Positions 55,684 to 64,000 of a DNA stretch of 64,000 nucleotides are shown here, one piece after another. Position 1 is the stretch's first letter, and each line of letters starts with the position of its first letter. The notes beneath the pieces were generated by a model. The model worked only from the letters and a program-made list of their open reading frames with translations, had not been told where the DNA came from and did not search any database. The stretch comes from Apoda limacodes (lineage: Eukaryota; Arthropoda; Insecta; Lepidoptera; Limacodidae), in assembly GCA_946406115.1 (NCBI GenBank), contig OX291544.1:33683521-33747520 (forward strand). The letters are read 5' to 3'. The position numbers were made by a program, and so were the translations under genes.

Positions 55684-56118
55684 CAAGCTCATAGGTGATT
55701 CAACATAGTGCGACTAGTTCGTTTTTTCAAGCTCATAGCTGATTCAACATAGTGCGACTAGTTCGTTTTCCCAAGCTCATAGCTGATTCAACATAGTGCG
55801 ACTAGTTCGATTTTCCAAGCTTATAGCTGATTCAACATGGTGCGACTAGTTCGGTTTTCCAAGCTTATAGCTAATTCAACATAGTGCGACTAGTTCGTTT
55901 TCCCAAGCTCATAGCTGATTCAACATAGTGCGACTAGTAAGTTTTTCCAAGCTCATAGCTGATTCAACATGGTGCGTCTAGTTCGTTTTTTCAAGCTCAT
56001 AGCTGATTCAACATAGTGCGACTAGGTCGTTTTTCCAAGCTCATAGCTGATTTAACTTAGTTCGACTAGTTCATTTTTCCAAGCTCATAGCTGATTCAAC
56101 ATAGTGCAACTAGTTCGG
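55684..56118. repeat. 44-bp minisatellite, ~10 copies
   Basis: 'caagctcatagctgattcaa' starts at 55684, 55728, 55772, 55816, 55860, 55904, 55948, 55992, 56036 and 56080, every 44 bp, with substitutions but no indels among the interior copies. Each unit includes 'catagtgcgactagttcg'. Confidence 0.97.
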
Positions 56119-56786
56119 CCCCGCACCTACTCCTGCTAGTAGTAAAGCTGACATACAATGGAGTTTAACTAATGTGTTTGTTTCTAAAAGAAAATATAAA
56201 TTCTCTTAAATACGTAAACACTCTTTATTTTATACATGATTTTGTTCAACTTAAAAAATAACTGACACAGCTTCATATATTTATTAAAAAAGGGGTTTTA
56301 AAAGTACAATTGAAACAACACTACGACTTCTTAAAAATAAAGAAATAGTAACCAACGTCTTAACATCCTCTTGATGTATGTATGTACTATATCATCACGG
56401 TTCTTATCCCCCGAAGGCCAGACCAGCGGCTGGACATACACCTATATCATGATGTGCGGGACAGCCTCTTCTCACTAACCACTCACGTGACAGGAGACAG
56501 GACCTGGAGGTGAGCCCATCACCCAGCGGAACACTGCTACTGATACAGTGTAGGTTTATATGTGTCTCATGTGTTAATCACTAGTTTAGATATTGTAGAA
56601 CAACATACCGCCTTTGCCAGTTCTTGACTGATCTTGTGTAAAAGTACCTGTATAAGTAGATATGTTTTGTTCATAAAAAGATAAACTGATGGCTGGACAT
56701 TGAAGTCTCCCATTAAGGAAAGACAAACTAGCCAGATAATGCTTATGCCATCAACAAAGTAGATAATGGCTTCGACAAACTAAATA
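56119..56786. other. Unclassified DNA, no gene recognised
   Basis: No domain-bearing frame. Sequence just upstream of the LINE remnant (56680-56786) has 'aaagacaaactagccagata', which may be more of that element, but it is not readable as protein. Confidence 0.45.
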
Positions 56787-57077
56787 ATGTTTACGATATG
56801 GACAACGACAATGCACTCGACAACTGGCATAATAACAGGTAAGGTATATAACCATATTTTCAACATCGGCATTACCGACAGTTCCCTGTGTAGAGACTGC
56901 ATGGAAGCTGCAGAGACACCAGCTTACATGATCTTGCTTTGCAGACGCGTGAGCAAGGAAAAGAAAAAGCTCCTGAACAGCAGAGAGAATCTTTTTTTTC
57001 GTTACCTTCGTACAATGCCCCAATTGCGGAAAAAATTCGCCCAACTAGACAACCGAACATCCTGGGATAGCTGGTAA
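56787..57077 (+). pseudogene. C-terminal remnant of a zinc-knuckle LINE, copy 2
   Basis: The plus-strand 96-codon frame aligns with the 38.3-kb remnant: TTGIITGKVYNHIFNIGIT (12-30) and DSSLCRDCMEAAETP (31-45), then YMILLCRR. The C-x2-C pair (C35, C38) and the final Cys (C52) are kept. The zinc-binding His is Tyr here, so the finger would be defective. The C-terminus differs (FAQLDNRTSWDSW). RT and RNase H parts are absent. It is 5'-truncated and decayed. Confidence 0.8.
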
Positions 57078-57089
57078 TTAATAAATTTT

Positions 57090-58020
57090 GCTAGCGGCTG
57101 CCCTGCCCTAAATTTGGTTATCGGCGTGGGACTATAGTTCGTTAAAGCACGCTTATAGTTATCCCGCGACAATTTTGGGATAAAAAGTAGCCTATATGCT
57201 ATTTCAGGACATAACCTTTATGCATTCTCCCAGTGCAGCAGAATTCAGTAACAAACGTTATACGTGGGACTCCTTTATGTCATCTCAATATTAATACTGT
57301 GATTTACTCGTTAATTACCCCGCGCTAAATTCGGTTATCAGCGACTGTGATTTACTCCTTAATTACACTAATGAAGTTTGCTATATCAAGCTGTAGCTAT
57401 AGTTCGTTTCAGCTCGGTTATAGATATTCCCGCGGGAATTTTGGGATAAAAAGCCCATATGCTATTCCAGGACCTAACCTATATGTTTGCCAAGTTTCAT
57501 CCCGATCCGTCCAGTGGTTGAAGCGTGAAGAAGTAACAAATATACACACTCACACACTCACAAACTTTCTCCCTTATAATATTAATGGGTATCGGCATAA
57601 AAAGTAGCCTATATGCTATTTCAGGACCTAACCTATATGAATGCTCCCAGTGCAGCAGGATTAAGTAATAAACGTTATACTTGGGACTTCTTTATTTCAT
57701 CTCAGTATTGATACTGTGATTTACTCCTTAATTACCCCGCGCTATAATCGGTTATCGGCGACTGTGATTTACTCCTTTATTACACTAATGAAGTTTGCTA
57801 TATCAATCTGTAGCTATAGCTATAGTTCGTTTAAGCTCGGTTATAGTTATTCCCGCGGGAATTTCGGGATAAAAAGCCCATATGCTGTTCCAGGACCTAA
57901 CCTATATGTTTGCCAAGTTTCATCCCGATCCGTCCAGTGGTTGAAGCGTGAAGAAGTAACAAACATACACAGTCACACACTCACACATTCACTAACTTTC
58001 GCCCTTATAATAATAATAAT
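57090..58020 (+). repeat. RTE-type repeat with 417-bp tandem duplication
   Basis: 'aaaaagtagcctatatgcta' at 57182 and 57599 begin two collinear ~417-bp copies. Each continues through 'actgtgatttactc', 'gtttgctatatcaa', 'cccgcgggaatttt' (or 'tttc') and 'tccagtggttgaagcgtgaa', ending in an 'ccttataat' tail. The left part (57090-57180) adds 'gccctaaatttggttatcgg'. Related inverted copies lie at 3.9 and 18.1 kb. Non-coding. Confidence 0.85.
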
Positions 58021-58021
58021 A

Positions 58022-58200
58022 ATTGTGGACATTACACATAGCGCCATCTGACCCCAAAGTAAGCAAAGCTTGTGTTATGGGTAACAGACAGCGGATAAAG
58101 ATACATATATATTACTTTCTTTTTTTTTGTTAATACATACTTATTATACATATATACACCCAGACTCAAGACAAACACAAATGTTTTTTTTTTTATTTAC
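58022..58200 (-). repeat. tRNA-derived SINE-like repeat, copy 2 (3' part)
   Basis: Reverse complement matches 1620-1800: 'gtggacattacacatagcgc', 'caaagcttgtgttatgggta' and 'acccagactcaagacaaaca'. The tRNA-like head is not present. Confidence 0.78.
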
Positions 58201-58747
58201 CTTATAATATTATTAGGATGTTCTAGTATATCACCTAAATATATTTTAAAAAAGTTGCTTTCTTGAATACAAGAGAGTAATTTAACGAATTTTATTAGAA
58301 CTATGTAAGTTTTGGAGTCCCATACATACATATGTATAACTATAAACTCTCTCACTCTCTCTTACAATTTTTTTTATTTTAAACACATTTTTTTCAAAAA
58401 GTACCTAAATATTTGTAACACACACATTAAAATTCAACATCTATGTGTTATTTGATTTAAATATATCTAATTTAGTTAAGTATTTAGACAAATAAAAGAC
58501 TACGAGCCGTATGAGTAGTTATTTTTCAATTTATACGTTTATTAATTTTTTCAAAAAATTAGAAATACATCAGATCAGAATCGACAGTAGTATTAGTTAC
58601 GCAGAAAAGGTCACGTCTTTAGGTATGTGTTCTGACCGCAACAACATGGCTCCTCCGGCAGACCCGTTGGACTCCGGCACACCCGTTTATAAAGATAGTC
58701 AGCTTATAAGAAAAATATGATATATGTTGTACAAGGTAAACACATAA
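58201..58747. other. AT-rich DNA with one exon-like frame
   Basis: The frame 58511-58720 encodes, after a Phe/Ile-rich start, a segment of balanced composition from about residue 23 (IRIDSSISYAEKV ... MAPPADPLDSGTPVYKDSQL). An AG precedes it ('catcag', 58570-58575). I do not recognise the protein and would not call a gene on this alone. Confidence 0.3.
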
Positions 58748-58792
58748 CCGGGTGCTGTACCGGGTGCTGTACCAGGTGCTGTACCGGGTGAT
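58748..58792. repeat. 14-bp repeat, 3 copies
   Basis: 'accgggtgctgt' units separated by 14 bp: 'ccgggtgctgtaccgggtgc' then 'tgtaccaggtgctgt'. Confidence 0.9.
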
Positions 58793-58979
58793 ACTTTTTC
58801 TTTGATATTGCGGTAATAGGTATGTTTATATAATGCTAACTGTTTCTTTTACTGTTGCACTCTTAAGAATTATAGCGTGATGGTATATTGCTAAAACAGA
58901 GGTTTCCAGCCTTTTTTCTTATAGGAAACTTTCAAAATTTTGCTGGTTCCTGTGGACCCCCTGCAGTTACATTTTCTTT

Positions 58980-59118
58980 TTTCTTTTTTTACCACTAAGG
59001 TGAAAAACAAGCTTACAGTCCGCCTGATGGTAAACGGTCACCGTACCCTATGGACGCTTGTAACACCAGGGTTATCACTCGCGTGTTGCCGACCCTTCAA
59101 AAATCCCATACTGTTCTA
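58980..59118 (-). pseudogene. LINE 3'-terminal fragment, minus strand
   Basis: A T-rich run (58977-58990, interrupted), then 'accactaaggtgaaaaacaa' and 'gcttacagtccgcctgatgg' through 'tcactcgcgtgttgccgacc', matches the 3' end of the 25-kb LINE family in inverse orientation. Truncated after ~140 bp. Confidence 0.88.
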
Positions 59119-60191
59119 CCATATTCCCAAAACTTAACAAAAAATGTGAAGATTAGATCTAACTTGTAAATTTGCTCTTTATCTAAATATGGAATATACA
59201 AGTTTTTACAAGTAACGGTCGCTGAGCTTCTTAAAATATTATCTGCCCACATTCATAGGTGAAGTCAAGTCAACATTTTAGTTATTCACTTACGAATTGT
59301 GAACCCCCTTTATTTTTTCACGCCAACGTCGAGTCTCCCGTGGACCCCTGGACCACCTTTGAAACAACTGAGCTAAAACCTAACGTTCCTCAAAAATTGA
59401 GCTCTCAAATGCATAAATAATTTTTCATTGGGCACTGTTTACTTTGTATAGTGGTTTTGACCTATCGTAGATAAATTCTGAGGTAAAACATTATCATATT
59501 TTAAGTAGTAGTTAGAAATATATGTTGTACAATATTTTACTATCAAAAAACTACAATATGTGGCATCTAAAAACAATTTAAGAGATCATCGATTATATAT
59601 TTATATAGGTATATTTTACGATTTTTCTAAAAGCCAGAATTATAAATTACGCATCGGTAATGGACACGTCCGATAAAACTTCGCCGTAGCAGAGAACGTG
59701 TTCTGTTAATGGTCACAGATAAGAGCTCACGTTCATTCCGCGATTATAATCGTGTGACGTTTAGACTTCCTCGTTCGCGAGAGAACCTCCAAATATGGCC
59801 GGGGGAAGAGGAAGACGACACGGCGGGACGCAGGGAAGAGGGGCAAACAATTAAGGCCTCCGCCGTTACGCCAATTAATTCCTCAAAGTCAGTGTGGGTT
59901 CATGATACTCGGCGCGGGCGGTGCGGTGCCAACGTGCCGACGTGCCGGCGTGACGCAGCCGGTCCGGCCCCGGCTGCACTTCTATGAACAGGGTCAGCCA
60001 AACTAATGTTAAAATTAAATTGGGTAATTAACAATGAGAATTATAAACATACCGTTCAATCAGTGCTTAAATAAAGATTTAGGAAACGAACAAGCAATGC
60101 CTTTTAATTCTCATCAGATAGATAAGACATTTTATTCGTAGCCTATGTTTACTGTTCATAGGTTAAAAAGTTAAGAGTCCACTCCACACAA
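59119..60191. other. Desert with one GC-rich island, no gene recognised
   Basis: The GC-rich island at about 59740-59985 mixes CpG-rich DNA with 'aaacaattaaggcctccgcc' and 'acgccaattaattcc', i.e. AATTA homeodomain-type cores. Its frame 59709-59987 has no recognisable domain. A regulatory role is possible but unproven. Confidence 0.4.
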
Positions 60192-60770
60192 ATAGTGCCC
60201 TTAGAGTATTTTAGTGTCAGTCATTTTGTAAGTAGAAGAGTTTAGCGTGAACTATATACAGTTAGTGTCCTTAGAGCATGTCAGTGTCAGTTATTTTGTA
60301 AGTAGAAGAGTTTGGCGTGAACTCTATATAGTTAGTGCCCTTAGAGCATGTCATCGTCAGTCATTTTGTAAGAAGAAGAGTTTGGCGTGAACTCTATACA
60401 GTTAGTGTCCTTAGAGCATGTCAGTGTCAGTCATTTTGTAAGTAGAAGAGTTTAGCGTGAACTATATACAGTTAGTGTCCTTAGAGCATGACAGTGTCAG
60501 TTATTTTGTAAGTAGAAGAGTTTGGCGTGAACTCTATATAGTTAGTGCCCTTAGAGCATGTCATCGTCAGTCATTTTGTAAGAAGAAGAGTTTGGCGTGA
60601 ACTCTATACAGTTAGTGTCCTAAGAGCATGTCAGTGTCAGTCATTTTGTAAGTAGAAGAGTTTGGCGTGAACTCTATACAGTTAGGGCCCTTAGAGCGTG
60701 TCAGTGTCAGTCATTTTGAAGGTAGAAGAGTTTAGCGTTAACTCTATACAGTTAGTGCCCTTAGAGCGTG
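60192..60770. repeat. 70-bp satellite with 210-bp higher-order repeat
   Basis: 'ttagagcatgtcagtgtcag' positions step by 70 bp: 60201, 60271, 60341, 60411, 60481, 60551, 60621, 60691, 60761. Variant types run A-B-C-A-B-C across 60241-60660 ('actatataca', 'actctatata' with 'catcgtcag', and 'actctataca'), so a three-unit, 210-bp block has been duplicated. Confidence 0.96.
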
Positions 60771-62156
60771 TCCGTTAATAATTATTAACTTTTTTGTAAC
60801 CCGAACCGGAAAAAAATATATTTGTACGATAAAGATAACATTAGCGAGATACATAACTCGTTACAGTCATTGTTTTTTTAATCTTTTGTTTAATGTATTA
60901 AATATATTGATTCTGTTACAGTATTTACGTAACAACAGCAACAAGATTCCTTAATAAGTCAAGTTAAGAAACCACAACTTCCACTGACAGTGTTCTGTCA
61001 CTCACACAATGGAATATCACAGAATCGTTCGTACAGTATTTATATGTACAGTGCTACACAATTTTTGGATCGGTGGTCAAAAATCAAAATTACAGTCGCC
61101 AAATTAAAATGGTGAAGTTACAACGACACTAGCGACCAAACTCCGGGTCAGAAAAGTTTGTTGCACTGCACAAGTACAGTAGTGCCAAAGTTAGTGCTTG
61201 CTTGTGCATAGCTGTGATAACGCGCCTCAGCTATCGCGTGTGTGTCGTGGCTCGTGGGCTTGTGGACTCGTGGGCGACGGGCGGCGCGGCGGCTAGCGGT
61301 ATCGGGTTTGATGGCGGAGGTTGCTCGTTACCTGTCGCCGCAGTCGGTAAAATATGTTATGAGTTGTGCCCGGACCAGTGCGTGATATTTCTAATTAATT
61401 TAGCCCGAGGCAGGCTTCTGCTTAAGGTCTACGCAAACACGATACCCACGACTAGGCACTAAATATTCCGTAACCATACATTAATCAACCGATTCAACGT
61501 CTATGAGAGATTATTATGCTACTGAATACCTCGCTATGTCCTCACGTCGCTATTTGCAATCAATATTAAATGTTGTGGTGAATAGTGGTTTATATGAAAT
61601 AAAAAAATACTACCGCACTGCTCTTGGTCTAATTCAAACTATTAAAATATAAACACAGAAAGTTGTCAAGAGAATCGACGAAAAACGTGTGGTGTAGCGT
61701 ATCGGCTATCGTCTATCGTCTCTACTTTAATGGAGAGTATACCTCGCTCGGACATTAAGCGAGGCAGTGTCCGGAACAAGCGAAATCGTAATAATTAACG
61801 TCTCATATCTTGATCTAAACATGTGCGTCCACTAGTTTGGGCAGTGGTAGTGAGAAGTGAGCGGTCGCCGACCCCACGCTCGCACTTGACCATTCGAACA
61901 AGCTTCACACCATAGTCTGGTTTGCTCACGATTCTCACGAGCTCTAGGAACTTTGTATCAAGTGTCTTTGTTTTGTGGATCTTTTTGGTATGTTTCGCTA
62001 CTGGTTTCGGCGCGCACACACAAAAGGCGGAGTGTTGGACGAGCGTAATTATTACGACCTCGCTAACAGTGTATTAGTACAGTGGTTGCAATTATTCGTC
62101 GTTTATATCGACACCATATACACATTATAATGTTTTTTATTAATATTAACTAAATA
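60771..62156. other. Unclassified DNA, no gene recognised
   Basis: GC-rich patch at about 61225-61345. The frame 61202-61462 across it has no recognisable domain. The minus-strand frame 61795-62019 is also unsupported. Confidence 0.45.
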
Positions 62157-62830
62157 TTACGAACGGCAGTGCACACCGACAGGTTGGGACGTAAGAGGGT
62201 AGTGTCTGTACTATAGGAAGTTGGTAAATGCAAGCTATGTAACGAACAGTAGTGCACACCGACAGATTGAAACGTAAAAGATTCGTGTCTGTATTACAGG
62301 AAGTTGCTAGATGCAAGATACATTACGAACAGCACTGTTCACCGACAGGTTGAGATACAGGAGAGTCGTGTCTGTATTATAGGAAGTTGCTGGATGCAAG
62401 CTACATTACGAACACCAGTGCACACCGACAGATTGAAACGTAAAAGATTCGTGTCTGTATTACAGGAAGTTGCTAGATGCAAGATACATTACGAACAGCA
62501 ATGCTCACCGACAGGTTGAGATACAGGAGAGTCGTGTCTGTATTACTGGAAGTTGCTAAATGCAAGCTACATTACGAACATTAGTGCACACCGACAGGTT
62601 GAGATACAAGAGAGTCGTGTCTGTATTACAGGAAGTTGCTAAATGCAAGCTACATTATGAACACCAGTGCACACCGACTGGTTGAGATACAAGAGAGTCG
62701 TGTCTGTATTACAGGAAGTTGCTAAATGCGAGCAACGTTACGATAAGCAATGTACACCGATAGGTCTTGACGTAAGAGGATCGTGTCAGCATAATAGGAA
62801 GTCACTAAATGGAAGCTGCATCATATAAAA
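62157..62830. repeat. 83-bp satellite, ~8 copies
   Basis: 'caccgacaggttgagatac'-type anchors fall at 62174, 62257, 62340, 62423, 62506, 62589, 62672 and 62755, exactly 83 bp apart. A decayed copy persists at 62888. Each unit contains 'cgtgtctgtattacaggaag' then 'ttgctaaatgcaagctacat'. Confidence 0.97.
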
Positions 62831-63182
62831 CTGGCATGTGTCAATGTCATTGTAGTGGGATTAAAGCTATGTTACGATCGGTATTAGACACCGATAGGCT
62901 TGAACACTGATAGGCTTGGACGAAGGAAAAAAGTAGCCATGGCTATATTAATAGAGATTTTTTTCTTTCTATGAAACTGTATCGTTTTCAAGTACTGAAA
63001 AGAACACATTACAAAAAAAAAATTATAAAGGCTTTTGAAACGGACATAAAATATATATTTTTCACGTTCCTCCCCAAAAAGAGAATGATTTTGCGTACCT
63101 CCTAGAGAGCAGCTTTGAACATTATTAGAATTATCAAGATCCTTTTTTAAGCCCTGCCCACAACAAGCGTAGAATTGTATGT
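62831..63182. other. AT-rich DNA with a decayed satellite unit
   Basis: One degenerate 83-bp-type unit near 62870-62930, then AT-rich sequence with no gene. Confidence 0.5.
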
Positions 63183-63290
63183 CGTATGACTGCGGAACCC
63201 TACACCTACGTATGACTGCGGAACCCTACACCTACGTATGACTATTGAAACCTACACCTAAATATGACTACTGAACCCTACACCTACGTA
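63183..63290. repeat. 26-bp minisatellite, 4 copies
   Basis: 'tatgactgcggaaccctaca' units start at 63185, 63211, 63237 and 63263. Confidence 0.94.
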
Positions 63291-63304
63291 TACGTATGTG
63301 TACC

Positions 63305-63398
63305 AATTTTCAATTTTTCAATTTCAACTTGATACCTCCACGCGTACTTAAGTAAAAGGGTTTTTAGACAGACAGACAGGCAGAGAAACTGATTTTTT
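63305..63398 (+). repeat. Fragment of the 'ccggccaagtgcgagtc' repeat (right part)
   Basis: 'caacttgatacctccacgcg' with 'aagtaaaagggtttttagac' and 'agacagacaggcag' matches 5930-5985 and 6342-6405. Confidence 0.78.
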
Positions 63399-63785
63399 GA
63401 TAATATATTGAAAACTAAAATGCAAAAAAAAAATTAAAACAAAAATATATTAGTTTTAACTTTATTTAATATAAAACTATGAATATGTCCCACAATAGTC
63501 ATTGGTGAGGTATGTCAATGCGCCTGCATGATTTTAATACCGAACCAACTGGACGCGGCGAGCTGGTCCGCACTCTCATCTGTGAACCGTCGGAGTGACT
63601 ACGATGTCGAAATTCGAAACGAAACGACTCCGTTATCCGCACTATACGATACGAACTGCTAATAATTTACCATCTTTATTTTCATTAATTCTCGAAAAGT
63701 TATTTATTGGATAGATAACAGACCTCACAGGTGTGCACAGATTTCTAATGCCAGTTCGTAATTACTACAATCCAGTTAAGTGGCT
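63399..63785. other. Unclassified DNA, no gene recognised
   Basis: No coding or repeat signal recognised beyond A-rich runs. Confidence 0.5.
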
Positions 63786-64000
63786 GGTGCGATGGCAGTG
63801 AGAGATAAGCTGAGAGCACAGTATGGTGGCTGGAGGTGCGATGGCAGTGACATAAGCCGAGAACACTGTTAGGTAACTGGAGATGCGATGGCAGGAAGAG
63901 ATAAGCCGAGAGCACAGTTTGATAGCTGGAGGTGCGATGGCAGTAAGAGATAAGCCGAGAACACAGTTAGGTGACTGGAGGTGTGATGGCAGTCAGAGAT
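63786..64000. repeat. ~48-bp minisatellite, running off the window
   Basis: 'gcgatggcag' (once gtgatggcag) occurs at 63789, 63838, 63885, 63933 and 63982, at 47-49-bp steps. Each is followed by 'agagataagccgagagcaca'-type sequence. Copies differ by small indels, and the array continues past 64000. Confidence 0.95.

Overview
The window looks like gene-poor, repeat-dense nuclear DNA from a lepidopteran (moth or butterfly). Composition is AT-rich with scattered short GC-rich islands, and there are no operons, bacterial genes or long host reading frames. The repeat families are ones I recognise from lepidopteran genomes: a non-LTR retrotransposon whose 3' end reads ...gtttgccaccttagtggtat-poly(A), the 'ccggccaagtgcgagtc' interspersed repeat, RTE-type 3' ends, a tRNA-derived SINE, Bel-Pao and Penelope-like elements. 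The lineage is inferred from these families, not proven.

I found no convincing host protein-coding gene, rRNA or tRNA. Almost all the coding sequence I can support belongs to transposable elements (TEs). The best preserved is a 617-codon reverse transcriptase at 25008-26861 (minus). It belongs to a family that left at least nine other, mostly 3'-end, fragments (0.6, 2.0, 3.6, 12.9, 22.6, 23.5, 27.0, 33.3 and 59.0 kb). Other coding remnants are: Bel-Pao pieces at 14.4-15.6 kb (plus) and 18.5-22.3 kb (minus), the second split by an RTE-clade LINE at 20.4-21.5 kb (plus); a LINE 3' end at 17.2-17.9 kb; a Penelope-like element with YVDD reverse transcriptase and GIY-YIG endonuclease at 31.5-33.0 kb (minus); two LINE C-termini with a C-x2-C zinc motif (38.3 and 56.8 kb); and a Tc1-like transposase at 46.4-47.3 kb.

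Non-autonomous DNA transposons are unusually readable. A 437/439-bp MITE (miniature inverted-repeat transposable element) is present twice (5.4 and 48.4 kb). A 240-bp hAT-like MITE with 8-bp target duplications sits inside the Tc1 transposase. A 181-bp fold-back MITE flanked by TA lies at 50.2 kb, and a ~900-bp candidate with terminal inverted repeats at 50.9-51.8 kb.

Tandem arrays are the second major component: units of 44 bp (four unrelated arrays), 61, 65/130, 77, 57/70, 70/210, 83, ~48, 32, 27, 26, 20 and 10 bp plus short microsatellites. Several have higher-order structure or later TE insertions.

The rest (roughly 27.3-29.6, 33.4-34.9, 39.3-46.3, 51.8-53.3, 54.4-55.7 and 58.2-62.1 kb) is single-copy-looking AT-rich DNA with GC-rich patches. 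Some patches could be regulatory elements of a distant gene, but that is conjecture. The nested insertions give a partial chronology: arrays and older TEs first, then MITE, LINE and LTR-element insertions into them.
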